A stretch of DNA of 64,000 bases from Henckelia pumila (GCF_033568475.1 NC_133120.1:17155425-17219424), one strand, 5' to 3'. Shown: positions 23,501 to 35,708, numbered from the stretch's first letter. Notes: generated from the sequence alone by a model not told the origin. Program-made: numbers and translations.

Positions 23501-25700
23501 TATGCATGTTATAAAATCTGAGAACATGCATAAATTAATATACCAAGTTCTTATCAACAAATCATACAATATAATACATCCGATAAATAGCATAAAAGAC
23601 ATAAATCAACAAGCTACACTAACTCTCAAAAGTGAGCTTCTAAACAAGATTTCAATGTCAAGTTCAATGCTATTTAACTATCATTCTTCAACTTAATCCA
23701 AGTCCACACTTGCTACATCTCTCTGCCGAGCTATCAATGTTCTCTCAACCAAGCTCCTGCCCCACCTGTTGCAATGCACACATACAAAACAAAGCAACAG
23801 TCGGATAAACTCCGGTGAGAAATCATTCTCAGTATAATCAACATATAAATGCGTTAAATAAATTCATATCAACTCTAAACATATCAACTCAAGAATAGAG
23901 TAAAAATAACGCATATATCGACTCAAACATTAAATCAAGACTCAATTTATATAGCGCGCTTATCTCAAGAATTGATTCTTATCACTTCATTGCCATCAAG
24001 ATTTGTAACCGATCTTGACATGGATATCCATCTAACGAGTTTGTAAACGACTCGCAAATAAGGTTAACCGCAACCTTGGCATAGAATCAACTCAATATAC
24101 AATCATATCAAAAGCAATAAAGATCCACTACCTGTGATGGATCGACAATAACATAAGTTCTACCTCAAAAACAAGTACTTAAACAAGTATGTGATTTGTT
24201 TGGGATAACTCAAGAATAGTCGTTCTTGAGTTTCACAGTTCCTGACTCGCGATGTCGTCATTATACCTTTCATTCTCGAGTTGACGATGTTCCACATCTG
24301 GATAGGAAGTACAACTACTCCTTCAAGAATCTGATCATTCAAACCTCAATCCATCTTCAATCAAATTCACTTCAATCTTGATCGCTTCTTCTTCGGTTTC
24401 AAGTTGAGGTTCTTGAGTCAATATTCTCCTATTAAACTCTGAAACATATCATCAAAACATGTATATCAAACCTCATTCTATTCAATCATTTCAGAATTGA
24501 ATCAAAATCATCCATATAGATTCAATCAACATCATTTCAAAATTCAACTTCTTCTTATTCGGTATAACTCGGAGTCTTGCATCGTTCGTCTTTCAAACGT
24601 GACTGAAACTGAGAAATAAAAATGCTATATCATTGCTAACATTTCACAAACATCTCAATTCAATCTTTGGTTATCAAAACTGATCCTAAAACATCAACCG
24701 GCGTTGTAGCGATTGAAAATCGGTAACCGACTCGGTATCGAATTCCTTTCTAATCAATTCAGTCATTCGTATCACTTATATCAGCTGAATTCATCATTCA
24801 ATTCATCATATCAGCAGCTAAATATATCAAATGTAAGCTGTACATCATAACAAGTTCATTCCTTAGTTCATTTTCATTCCAGCTTCGATATATAACGGCA
24901 TACGAATTCAAGAACACAAACATCAAGTCATAATCTGATCTCTGCCAAATTTCGTTCTTCAAAACATGCCGAGATAACAAAATACTTACATCAATACAAA
25001 GTCTTCATCGCAAGATTCCAGAACATCTTTCGGAATCGAAATCGGACAAGCGAAACAAAAGTTATCGACGTTTGAAAATTGAAAAGCAAAGGAAATGGAA
25101 GAGGGTTCGAGCTCCTCTGTTCTCATTTCTGAATCTGATATTGACATACACGTATCAAGGCTGAGTAAGCTTCAGAAAAATGGATATGTATTGAATATTT
25201 ACAATTTAGTCTCTCAAGTCTTCATTAATTGCAATTCAATCCTCGTCTTTCTTTTTAATTCAATTTCAATCCAAAATAATTTAAGAATATTAGAATTCAA
25301 ATCGAAACTCTAAATATTTCCAAATTAAATATACTTGGATTAAAATAAATTAAATTCGGATTAATTAAATAATCCCGACCATTTGCACTTTAGCCCTTGC
25401 AACTTCGATATTTTCAAATCAGTCCCTGATCGGGTTGTATCTTCAAAATTAATCTTTGTTAATTCCCGAAACATGGAATTTAATCTTAAATCCCATAAAT
25501 ATTCAAATCGAATATTTATTCTTTTAATTTAAGAATTCTCGGAATTTAATTCTCAAAATCCGTAAATTCTCAAATTAAATATTTTGGGCTCGGAAATTAA
25601 ATCTATAATTTCTTTCACTTCTCAAATCGATATTAACCCATAATATGGAATTTAATTCTCAAATACCATAATTAATAATTTAATATTTTCAGGCCTTACA
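20586..25700 (-). mobile_element. Degenerate long-LTR retroelement remnant
   Basis: About 5.1 kb of AT-rich sequence without a credible gene. Its right edge is sharp: on the minus strand TGTAAGGCCTG starts at 25700, exactly where a gag reading frame resumes, so an LTR-type element inserted there. Further hints are the triple hairpin at 23237-23420, a phrase near 23070-23150 resembling the TTTAGACTCAC region of other LTRs, and a repeated GGGTGCTTACATCACCC at about 22866 and 22907. I found no primer site, second LTR or protein motif. It may be one very long LTR or an LTR plus a decayed internal part. The left boundary is set only by the neighbouring LTR edge. Confidence 0.5.
23237..23420. repeat. 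Three GC-rich hairpins at 73-74-bp spacing
   Basis: CTCGCTCGATCGG (23237-23249) pairs perfectly with CCGATCGAGCGAG (23260-23272). Near copies start at 23311 and 23384 with arms slightly changed. They stand out in otherwise AT-rich DNA. A related hairpin occurs in the solo LTR at 57117-57153. Confidence 0.75.
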
Positions 25701-25871
25701 AACATCCCCTTTGCCGATGCTTTGGAGCAAATGCCGAACTACGCAAAATTCATCAAAGAGGTGATGTCCAAGAAAAGGAAGCTGCAATAGAATGAGGTGG
25801 TGAATCTAACTGAAAAGTGCAGTGCGGTGCTACAAAAGAAGATGCCACAAAAGCTTAAGGATCAAGGGAGT
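25701..25871 (+). pseudogene. Gag fragment of Athila-like gag-only element, left part
   Basis: The plus frame reads NIPFADALEQMPNYAKF and so on, matching the linker between gag and protease in the Athila-type element at 33530-34618 (NIPFADALMQMPSYAKF). It has an in-frame TAG at about 25788-25790. It stops at 25871, where the minus-strand Athila-type element is inserted, and continues in frame at 37280. Its left side is cut at 25700 by the long-LTR remnant. Confidence 0.8.
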
Positions 25872-27320
25872 TGATCGACGGAATACTAACACTAAAATTT
25901 GCTCTTAAAATCTCTCAATTCCAGTCGAAATAATCGCAAGTGCACGATTCAAGTTATAATAAGATGTACTGAGTATGAGTATCGTCCTCAGGGACCAAAC
26001 AATAATAATTTGTTTCTTTAATTTATAACTACACAAAGTATCAAAAATTTTATTTTGGATTCTATCTAACATTTAACACTAAGAACTCAATGTAAATAAT
26101 TCTAAATTTCACAATCACGAAACCAATTTGCACCACTAAAAGAAATAACAATTTGAAAGTATTTTGTTGGAATTTCGGTTTACCTTTCCCCTAATTGAAC
26201 TGGACGATTGGAACTTAATTAATGCGCATAAATTTGGCAAAAATCCATGTAACATTCACACTCTGTCTCGAGGTTATGCCAAAATAATCAAATCAGTGAA
26301 ACAATTAAATCTCTCTAATTATTTATCACGGCCGATTGCTTTGCGTTCTATGAATTCTACAACTTTCAACCTGGTGGTCTATGGATATTAACATGTACTA
26401 AATACCATATCTCTATGCATATTTTAAGTCCATGGATTCTAACATTCGTCCTAATTATGAACCTATCTCTCGACAGCAATTCACAATTTACGAATCTATG
26501 TTAAGGGTAGCTAATCATCAACATAGAGAAAAACACATGATAAAATCAATTATAAACATAAATCAAATCTCAATACGTCCGGTGATTCAATCACACTACA
26601 GTGTTTCGGGGTTCGGATCCCCTTGATTCCAACAAAATATAAGTTTAGCTACTGAACGTCATTACAAAATTCAATCTAAAAACAATGCTTAACATAAAAA
26701 TTCAGAAAAGTTGAAGAGAAAAACTCCCAACGGAGATGAGAAATCTTCAATATTCAGAGCCGCCTCCTCCTGTCTCTGTGCATGTGTCCAACCCTCAAAA
26801 CTGTTTAATAACATCCTATTTATATGGCCCAAGAGTCCTCGTCAAACCAATTACCCGAAATAAAATATTTCCCAAAATTACGTGCAGGCGCCCGAGCGGT
26901 AGAAAATAGCCGCCCGGGCGCCTGAGCTCTGCCTCGAGGGTTTTTCTTCAAACGGGAGTGCGCTTGGGCGGTAGAAAAGTGCCGCCCGAGCGCCTGAGCT
27001 CTGCCTCGAGGGTTTTTCTTCTAACGGGAGTGCGCGCGGGCGGTAGAAAAGTGCCGCCCGAGCGCCTTGTCTTTTTCCAGAAATACAAAGTCCTTCTCTT
27101 GCTTTCCTCACGGCCGCATGCATGCAATGCCTTATCACTATAAATCAGCATTTCCTAGTGATTTTCTGCAGTACAAATAAATAAACCAGAGGAGTGACTA
27201 CAAACACAATAAAACAAAAAAAACAGAACAAGAATGGTAATGAACCGACACAACGTAACCGAAACGAATGCAAAACAAACACAAAACATGCAAAATAACG
27301 CACAAAAACGACTCCTATCA
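25872..27320 (-). repeat. 3' LTR of Athila-type element
   Basis: 1449 bp, reading TGATAGGAGTCG... on the minus strand from 27320 and ending TGATCA at 25872. The polypurine-type tract TAGTTTGGGGAGG abuts it at 27321-27334. It matches the 5' LTR at 35827-37274 with few differences. A TATA box (minus-strand ATATAAATAG) lies near 26815-26826, downstream of three hairpins. Confidence 0.88.
26888..27065. promoter_or_regulatory. Three GC-rich hairpins at exact 72-bp spacing upstream of LTR TATA
   Basis: Left arms start at 26888, 26960 and 27032 (GCGCCCGAGCGG, GCGCTTGGGCGG, GCGCGCGGGCGG), each followed after about 10 bases by a right arm of the CCGCCCGGGCGC type. The unit between hairpins is itself repeated. 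On the minus strand the array lies about 65 bp upstream of the TATA box. The equivalent array in the 5' LTR is at about 36841-37020. Confidence 0.72.
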
Positions 27321-28894
27321 ACCTCCCCAAACTAACCTTTTCCTCGCCCTCGAGCAAAATAGGTGACAATTCTAACATGCAGAAACAACAAAAAGACGAC
27401 ACAAGTAGGTAAAATCAACCTTCTCAAGCCTCAAAACTTTTTCCAACAGAAACCAATCCAATCATATCAACATGCTGACCTTTTAAAACAAAAATTTTTT
27501 TAACAATAACTAGCAAACCTTGCAAACTTAAGAATCTCACAACTCCGTTTTTGGAATACTCTACTCCGAATTCAATTCACATATTCTATGATCATAAGGA
27601 CTTTTTCAGTTATACTGGGATCAAGATTTAGAAACATTCAATGATACACACACTCACGACTGGTATAACTCAACGAAAAATAGTGTGTGCATATTTAGGT
27701 CAAGAATCCACATTCATTAACCGTGTCTATCAACAGTCCATCAGCAAAATTCCTACAACCCCTCTCCACTAGTATATTGGGCAACTGTAACTCGGTCAAT
27801 AGGTCTTATTCGGCTTATAATGCCAGGCTAGGTTAATGGCTCCAAATGAAGGACAATAATTCAAAGAGGGAGTAAATGATGATCATTCTCTACAGTCTAC
27901 TCCTTTTGACTCACAAATTCGCACCTCTTCTCATTCATTGATTTCCAAATTTTTCTTTTCTTTCACTAGCCTTCTGCCAACATTCTTTTCTTTCTTTATT
28001 TTCCACCACTTTTTTTTTTCTTTCTTTTGTACTGAACACAACCAACACACCATTCCAATCTCAATTTTTCATTCGGAGCATAAACAAAAATAAACTACAT
28101 TCAATTTACTCCCCACAAGGTAGGAATGAGTGTTTAAGCTATGGGTAGAAGTTATAGGATATTGAACAAAGTCGAATGGGGCTTTACCACACGTTTTCAC
28201 GCATGCCATTCGTTTTCTATTAAGCTCAAATTAGGCACTAGGGACACATTAAGTCAAGGGTGGTTTGAAAAGCACAAACATAATTCAAAAAGAATTGCCT
28301 ATATCACTCCTAAATCACAGTATACCCGTATTGCACCTCAAGGGATGTTTGAACTTGTTCTAGACAAATTTCAATTCACAGTTAACTCATACAGATCTCA
28401 ATCAGTGCAGAACAGAGAATCATCAGTAGTAAGCGATGCTTACACCAAAACAAGCTTCAGATTATGCACCTCTCATGCTCATATAAACATGAAGGCTCAA
28501 CTGGGCATCTAAGGATAGTTCACAAAAAATTTTAAGCCCAAAGATCAAACAAATTGCCTCAATCATATCCAAGTTTGTATGTTTCAACTTCAGATTCAAG
28601 TATACCTCACAGAGTGTTTAGAGATCTATTCATCGACTTGGTTGTACTAGTTCAAAACTATTTGTCAAGCAAAGAAGATTATTTTTTTTTTTTATCATTG
28701 GATTTTTGGTTTCATTCACAACACTTGCAACAATAGTACAAACGACTCGAACGAACAAAAAGCATGAAAATAGAATGAAAACACAAAAGAAACAACCTCC
28801 CCAAACTAAAGACGAGCATTGTCCCCAATGCTACTTGACACCACCAAATCTAAAAACACATAAAGAAACAAAAAAACAAAAAAACAAAAAAACA
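27321..28894 (-). other. Non-coding 3' region of Athila-type element
   Basis: It lies between the env-position ORF and the 3' LTR. It contains two tracts of the AGTTTGGGGAGG kind: one at the LTR (27321-27334), the true polypurine tract, and one at about 28797-28808, preceded on the minus strand by CATTGGGGACAATG. The latter phrase before an AGTTTGGGG tract is common in Athila/Tat 3' regions. I see no credible ORF; plus-strand frames here are chance. Confidence 0.6.
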
Positions 28895-30027
28895 CTAATC
28901 ACTCCCCTGGTCTGAATCAGAATCCTCCTCATCGAGGTCTTCGGGCAGATCCCGAAGCGGCGGAGCATATTGGAATGAGAAGGGCAGAGGATACGACGGT
29001 GGAACTGGATAAGCTGCAGGGTCCATCCCAGCATTTGTGAGCAGCCCTCGCATCATGGCATTGGTAGATTCGTTGTGGGCTGCATTAACCTCCTGGCATT
29101 TATCCATGTGTTGCACCCAGGCAGAAATTTCTCTCAGTGTCTCATTTGTGGTGCGTCGAGCAGGGGGTGGCTTAAGCACATTCCTCGATGATTGACCGGG
29201 TCCAGAATGTGCCCGGCCATCAGATGTAAACTCCCTGAGTCGGAACAACTTTTTCGCCCTCAAAATAGTGTCATCCACCTCCTGCGTTGGGTGCAACCAT
29301 TCTTCGTCATCCCGGTTGGGACACTAGCTCGCACACAAAGTGCAGAAACAATGGTCGGAAAGAATATCGTAATGTTGGAAGTGCGAATGGACGTGTACAA
29401 CTCTCGATTGATAATCCGTCCGACATTGAGCGGCCATTGCTTGTGCACGGCATACAGCAGCACCGCCCTGCTCATCAACACCTCATTGGTGTGGGATACC
29501 GGCATTAATCTATGAGTCAGAAAAGCATACCACAAGTCCGGTTCCAACCGCAAATATTTTTCTTTAAAAGACACAAATTTCACTGAGTTTTTCCAAACGT
29601 TTCCATCATAGCACAGAACATTAGTAATTTCATTATAATCCGGGTTAGCCTTAAATGCTTGAAATTGGCTATCATTCACATCCGGAGTTTCCAAAAAATC
29701 ATTAATAGCGGCAGGAGTGAAAGAAGCCATCTTACCCCGCACGAAAACCGTGCTATCTGTACGCTCGACGGCATTGGCGTAGAACTCTCGTACCAAGGGG
29801 ACAATCGCCGCTAGAGGTTGTTGGCAAAATTTGGTCCATCCTCGAGCCACGATGCCAAGGGAGGCGGTGCGTTCTTCGGAGAGATTGAATCCCCTCTCTG
29901 AAATTGGATTCCTATTAGATTTGGCCGCCTCCTACCTCGCCTTAGCTTCTTCCGAGATGAATTTCCCATCTATGATGTTGGATGGGGTAGCCCTAGAAGT
30001 GGCAATCTTTTGTTTCTTTGGCGCCAT
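28895..30027 (-). pseudogene. Env-position ORF of Athila-type element, broken
   Basis: It starts at ATG 30027 and reads MAPKKQKIATS, but meets a TAG at 29932-29934 (codon 32). The frame then continues as RGWTKFC...PLVREFYANA...VFVRGK, which resembles the domain often annotated as putative plant transposon protein in third ORFs of Athila-like elements. A frameshift near 29296-29310 moves the remaining ~130 residues to another frame, ending in an acidic stretch (DEEDSDSDQGSD) at 28895. I see no signal peptide, furin site or membrane segment, so a true envelope role is unsupported. Upstream lie a GC hairpin array and a pyrimidine-rich leader with TTCACAG (about 30060-30070), consistent with a separate or spliced transcript. 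Confidence 0.72.
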
Positions 30028-30177
30028 GGTGTACGAAACTTGAAGAATCAATTGATGGACCTGTGAATTGGAGAGAACAAAGAGAAGTATGGAGTGAGAG
30101 AGAGAGACAGCGAGAGAGATTAGGGTTAGGAAGAGGAATTAGAAAGAGAATTGTAAAAGAATGAAAGGGGGATCGGG

Positions 30178-30383
30178 TTTTATTTTTTTCTGAGTCTGCG
30201 CGATGAGCCCGAGCGGTAGAAAACAGCCGCTCGGGCGCACCCCCTTTTATTTTTTAAAACACTGAACAGAAGGGATGCGCCTGGGCGGCAGAAAATAGCC
30301 ACTCGGGCGCACCCCCTTTTTTGAAAAAAAACATGAAAACAGAAGGGATGCGCCCGGGCGGCGAAAAACAACCGTCCTAGCGC
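30178..30383 (-). promoter_or_regulatory. LTR-like hairpin array upstream of env-position ORF
   Basis: Three hairpins of the same kind as in the LTRs of this element start near 30205, 30277 and 30350 (steps 72-73 bp): GCCCGAGCGG/CCGCTCGGGC, GCGCCTGGGCGG/CCACTCGGGCGC and GCGCCCGGGCGG with a decayed partner. On the minus strand an AT-rich TATA-like AAAATAAAAC follows at about 30177-30188, then 150 bp of leader and the ATG at 30027. I infer an internal promoter for the third ORF. Confidence 0.5.
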
Positions 30384-30505
30384 ATCCAAAAATATTTTTT
30401 TTTAAAACTAAAACTAAAACGAACAAAAACAAAATTAAATAAAAGAGAAAGTAGAATGTAGTTCTCAATTTAAAGTCGAGAGCTTGACTTTTCTTCCTCC
30501 CCAAA

Positions 30506-31618
30506 CTAGTCTTGGTCAGTCAATGTGGTGATGACCGGCATGTAATCAATGTCACCCCCCACGTAGTGCTTAAGACTTTGAGCATTGACCGTAAAAGACT
30601 TGTTTCTGGCATCTTTGATCGCAATGGCCCCCGATGGATACACTGTGGTGATTTTATAGGGGCCTGACCACCTAGACTTTAGTTTCCCGGGAAACAGCCT
30701 CAACCGGGAGTTGAATAGCAAGACAGCATCTCCTTCCTTGAATTCTCGCTGACGAATGCGCTTGTCATGTATTCTCTTGGTTCATTCCTTGTACGAAACC
30801 GCCATATCATATGCACTGTCGCGGAATTCCTCCAGTTGATTAAGCTCCAACAATCTCTTTTCACCTGCAGCAACAAATTCAAAGTTTAGGGTCTTAGTAG
30901 CCCAATATGGTCTATGTTTTAACTCAAAAGGTAAATGGCATGCCTTTCCAAATAACAGTCTATAAGGGGAAGTGCCTAAAGGTGTTTTAAACGCGGTCCT
31001 ATAGGCCCATAAGGCATCATTAAGTCAAAGTGCCCAATCTTTCCGATTAGTACTCACACTTTTCTCCAAAATCTGTTTGATTTCTCGATTGGACACTTCC
31101 ACTTGGCCACTGGTCTGGGGGTGATATGGGGTAGAGACTTTATGCTTGACACCATATTTTTTTAAGAGTTTGTCAAAAATTTTATTGCAAAAGTGGGTGC
31201 CACCATCACTAATGATTGCACGGGGTGTACCAAACCGATTAAAAATATTTTTCTTCAAAAATTTCAATACAACCTGTGCATCATTTGTCGCATAAGCTTC
31301 AGCCTCTACCCATTTTGAAACATAATCGACTGCGACCAGAATGTATTTTTTTGTCATAGAAATTGGAAATGGTCCCATGAAGTCGATTCCCCATACATCA
31401 AATATCTCACACTCAATGATATTATTTAAAGGCATTTCATTTCGGTTTGAGATATTACCTGTCCGTTGACATCTATCACAAGATAATACAAACAAGCGCG
31501 CATCCTTAAAGAGATTGGGCCAATAGAACCCACATTCAAGTACCTTTGCTGCTGTTTTGACTGGCCCAGCATGGCCACCTACCTCACGATCATGACAATG
31601 ACTGAGGATGCTTTGCAT
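30506..31618 (-). pseudogene. Integrase of Athila-type element
   Basis: Minus frame following RT/RNase H. The zinc-binding HHCC part (SHCH...GGHAG...CDRCQRTG) and the catalytic core are visible: WGIDFMGPF, then IISDGGTHF, then HPQTSGQVE. After ...RKDWAL a TGA occurs at about 31025-31027, probably from an Arg codon. The frame continues (LNDALWAYR) to a second TGA at about 30781-30783, then to the C-terminal LKSRWSGPY region ending at 30506. It is adjacent to and in the same frame as the RT ORF, so it was once one polyprotein. It is now non-functional unless stops are read through. Confidence 0.82.
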
Positions 31619-33526
31619 TTATCCTTCCGCCACACATCTTCGGATCATTGAGTCAGCACATATTTTAAACAAAAATGGTTCCTTCCAAAAATAATGCTTG
31701 ACATCTGATAAATTTTTTTCCTTCTGATGGAAAGACAGATTATTTGGGAGTGTGCTTGTGACTAGATAATTCGCAAATTTAGCATACCATGGTGAAGTTT
31801 TTATGGCAAAAAGTTTTTCATCAGGGAACCAATCATCTATGACATCTATCTCATTTGTTGCACCATCAGCAATGCATTCTAATCTAGATAGATGATCAGC
31901 TACTACATTTTCAACACCTTTCTTATCCTTGATCTCTAAATCAAATTCTTGCAAAATTAAGATCCACCTAATCAGTCTAGGTTTCGCATCTTTCTTTGCC
32001 AACAAGTGCTTAATAGCAGAGTGATCTGTGTATACTGTGATTTTTGAGAGTACAAGGTATGAATGAAATTTATCCAGTGCAAATACTACAGCTAACAACT
32101 CTTTTTCAGTGGTGGCATAATTTAGTTGAGCTTCATTAAGAGTCTTGCTAGCGTAGTAAATAGTTTTGAATACCTTGTCTATTCGTTGGCCAAGCACTGC
32201 GCCAACAGCAGAGTCACTTGCATCGCACATGACTTCAAATGGAAGATCCCAGTTCGGTGATGTAAGTATTGGTGCAGTCACCAGTCTTTCTCTCAACACT
32301 TCAAAGGCCTGCAAACAATTTGAATCAAAGTCAAAAGGGGCATCTTTCATTAGCAAAGAAGAAAGAGGTTTGGAAATTTTTGAAAAATCCTTAATAAACC
32401 GCCGATAGAAGCCGGCATGGCCCAGGAAACTTCTGACTCCCTTGACTGTCGTAGGTGGAGGCAAATTTTGAATAACGTGCACGTTGGCTTTGTCCACCTC
32501 GATCCCCTGCTCAGAAATTCGGTGACCCAATACTATACCTTCTGTCACCATGAAATGGCACTTCTCCCAGTTCAGTACCAAATTTGTCTCCTCGCATCTC
32601 ATTAAAACAGAATTCATGTTATGCAGACATGCATCAAAAGATTTACCGAAAATAGAGAAATCATCCATTAAAATTTCTAAAAAATTTTCGACCATATCAT
32701 AAAAAATGGCAGTCATGCACCTCTGAAAAGTAGCAGGAGCGTTACATAACCCGAAAGGCATACGTCTATAGGCAAACGTACCATATGGGCAAGTGAAAGT
32801 CGTTTTATCCTGGTCTTCAGGTGCAATCGCTATTTGATTGTATCCCGAATACCCATCTAAAAAACAGTAAAACTCATACCCAGCCAGTCTCTCTAGCATT
32901 TGATCAATGAAGGGGAGGGGAAAATGATCCTTACGGGTTGCGTCATTTAGTTTTCTATAGTCTATGCACACACGCCAACCTGTAACTGTCCTAGTGGGTA
33001 TCAGTTCATTTTTCTCATTATGTATGATAGTAATTCCCCCATTCTTTGGTACACACTGCACCGAACTCACCCATGGACTATCAGATATATGATAAATGAT
33101 ACCTGCATCCAGAAGTTTGATTGTTTCAGCTTTTACAACTTCCTGCATTTTTGGATTCAATCTCCTTTGTGGTTGGACCAATGGGTTGGTGTTCTCTTCC
33201 ATTAAAATTTTGTGCATGCATAAGGATGGATTGATTCCTTTGATATCCGCCACTTTCCAGGCAAACACACTCTTGTGTTTCTTGAGCACCTCCATTAGTC
33301 TGGCCTCCATCTCACCTTTCAAAAAGGAAGATATTATAACAGGTAACTTATCATTCTCACCTAAAAACATGTATTTGAGATGGACAGGTAATTGTTTCAA
33401 TTCCACAGTAGGTGGTTCCTCAAGGCTTGGTTTTTGGAGAACTAAATCCTTCCGGTCACCAAGGTCTTCAAGTCTAAGCTTTCCACCTCTTCTCCATGAC
33501 TGGTTGTCATTCAAATATGCGGTCAT
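31619..33526 (-). pseudogene. Reverse transcriptase and RNase H of Athila-type element
   Basis: 635 open residues. RT motifs: CIDYRKLN near 187-194, [11 protein letters not shown] near 222-232, [13 protein letters not shown] near 256-268, catalytic MDDF at 287-290. RNase H begins near [14 protein letters not shown] (433-446) and includes [10 protein letters not shown]. The catalytic residues I can see are in place. The frame is bounded by in-frame TAA codons at both ends (33530-33532 upstream, 31619-31621 downstream) where the family normally reads through, so this is an interrupted piece of a gag-pol polyprotein. Confidence 0.87.
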
Positions 33527-33529
33527 CTC

Positions 33530-35708
33530 TTAAATTCCATCACTGAGAACGTCCACTTGCTCAGAGATAAGTGCAGCTTCTAATGGTTCTTGAAAAGTAT
33601 CCTGCACATAATCAAATAACAGTGAGTCCACTACATCCAGTTGAAAACATTCTTCATTATTCTGAGAAAATTTTAAAGCATTAAAAACGTCAAATGAAAT
33701 TTTCTCTTCTCCCACTCTTAACAGCAACTCCCCCTTCTGGACATCTATTAATGCCTTTCCTGTCGCCAGGAAGGGTCTACCCAATATGAGTGGCATGTCC
33801 AAATCCTCTTCCATATCTAACACCACGAAGTCCACGGGGAAGATGAATTTGTCCACTTTTACAAGCACGTCCTCGATTATCCCCCGTGGATATTTGATGG
33901 ACCTGTCTGCCAGTTGTAACGACATTCTGGTGGACTTTGGTTCTCGCAAGCTCAATTTCCTGAACACAGAGTAAGGCATTAGATTTATACTAGCACCCAA
34001 ATCACATAAAGCTTTATGAAATTGAATATCATTAATCACACAAGGGATAGAGAAACTCCCTGGATCTTTTTGCTTTAATGGGATTTTATTTTGCACCAGT
34101 GCTAAGCAATTCTCAGTCAGACTAATCATTGCATGCTCCTCCAGTTTCCTCTTGTTGGAGAGGATCTCTTTCAAGAACTTTGCATAACTTGGCATTTGCA
34201 TCAATGCATCGGCAAAGGGAATATTAATATTCAATTTCTTGAATACTTCTAGGAATTTTCCAAACTGAGAATCTAGTTTTGCCTTCTTCAGGGCTGCAGG
34301 AAAAGGTGGTGGCACAACAATTTTTGCTTGTGAAGTGGGTGAAAGTGTTGGGATAGATGACTTACCTGCAATTCTTGTTGATGTAGCCAATTCTGGCTCT
34401 TTCTCGACCTGTGGTGCAGGCTCTACTATCTTCCCACTCCTAAATTCAATTGCTTTTACCTGCTCCTTCGGATTCTTCTCCATGTCACTCGGCAAGGTAC
34501 CCTGATCTCTGCTGAAAATTGTTTTGGGCAATTGCCCTATCTGATTCTCCAGATTCTTTATTGAAGCATCTTGATTCTGCATCCGGGTTTCAGTAGATAA
34601 TATGAATTGCTGCATCATCTGCTCTAAACTCGATTTCCCTTCTTGAGGTTGTCTGCCGTAGTTCTGATTCCCATATGGCTTATTGTTCTATCCACTCCAC
34701 GAGAAATTTGGATGTTGTATCCACCCTGGATTATAGGAGTTCGAGAATGGGTCATTCCTTGGGCAATTTTGATTCCCCATTTAACGTGCCATAACACCCT
34801 CTAGTTGAGAAAATGTTTGACAGTCTTTCGTGAAATGTTCTGCACCACATTTTTCACACCATACTTCTTGAACTTGCATCACAGAGTTTCCTATACTCAG
34901 TTCCTCAATTCTCTTGTTCATGACTTCAAGTTGAGCGGCCACTCCTTTCAGATAAAAGGTGATAGCTACTAGATGCCATTTCCTCAATTAATTCATAACC
35001 ATCCTCTGACGATTTTCGCAGTAAATTTACACCTGCAGCTGCATCTAACATGGTATGATTAGAGTGAGAAAGACCATAATAAAAAGTTTGTACCACAAGA
35101 CCGTCTGATAATTGGTGGTGTGGACATCTCCTTAGTAGATCTTTGTAGCGCTCCCATGCTTCATAAAATGTTTCCTGTTCTCCTTGGGAAAAATTTGTGA
35201 TGTCAGTTCTTAGTTTCATTGACTTAGATGGTGGAAAGTATATGGTGAGAAAAGATTTCGCCAGATCATCCCATGTCATGATGGAACCTGCAGGTAAATT
35301 TGTCAGCCATGCTTTCGCCTTATCTCGTAGTGAAAAAGGGAATAAACGCAAACGAATAGCGTCATCAGAAACTCCCTGTATCTTGAATGTATCACAAATT
35401 TCCAGAAAATTTGTGAGGTGCACATAGGGTTCATCAATGACAGTCCCGCCAAATTGAAGTGTGTTCTGAATCATTTGAAGAATAGTAGGTTTTATCTCAA
35501 AGTGATTTTCCGCTACAGTTGGCCTGATGATGCTTGGTCTAGAACTTTTGATGTTTGGTAAGGCGAGATCCATCATGGATCTGTAAACTGGTTGTTCTTG
35601 TTCTTGTTCTTCTTCCATTTCTTCTTGTTGTTGCCTTCTTCTTCTTCTGTGAAAAGTTCTCTCGATTTCTGGATCAAAAGGCACTAGTTCTTCAGATGAG
35701 TGTCGCAT
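33530..35708 (-). pseudogene. Gag and protease of Athila-type element, broken
   Basis: The likely start is ATG 35708, about 95 bp after the primer site. The first block (35708 to about 34985) is gag with an Arg/Gln/Glu-rich N-terminus and the retrotransposon gag core (FPFSLRDKAKAWL, FSQGEQETFYEAWERY). A frameshift near 34985 leads to a part with a partial zinc knuckle (CEKCGAEHFTKDC). Stops follow at about 34780 and 34690; both read as Gln codons changed to stop. The next block (34618-33530) carries the gag-protease linker and the protease ALCDLGASINLMPYSVF, with DLGA in place of DTGA as is usual in this lineage. It ends at a TAA in frame with RT. Confidence 0.8.

Noticed and set aside
26878-27151. 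Repetitive Arg/Ala/Gly-rich ORFs over the GC hairpins (also at 36691-37098 and 30180-30504)
   Set aside because: Open frames arise because the 72-bp repeat unit is a multiple of three; they overlap the LTR promoter on both strands.
28895-30027. A true retroviral envelope gene
   Set aside because: It occupies the env position of an Athila-type element, but no signal peptide, membrane segment or cleavage site is visible in the translated frames.
28895-35708. Endogenous pararetrovirus
   Set aside because: LTRs, a tRNA-Asp primer site, integrase and target duplication identify a Ty3/Gypsy element; no movement or coat protein is present.
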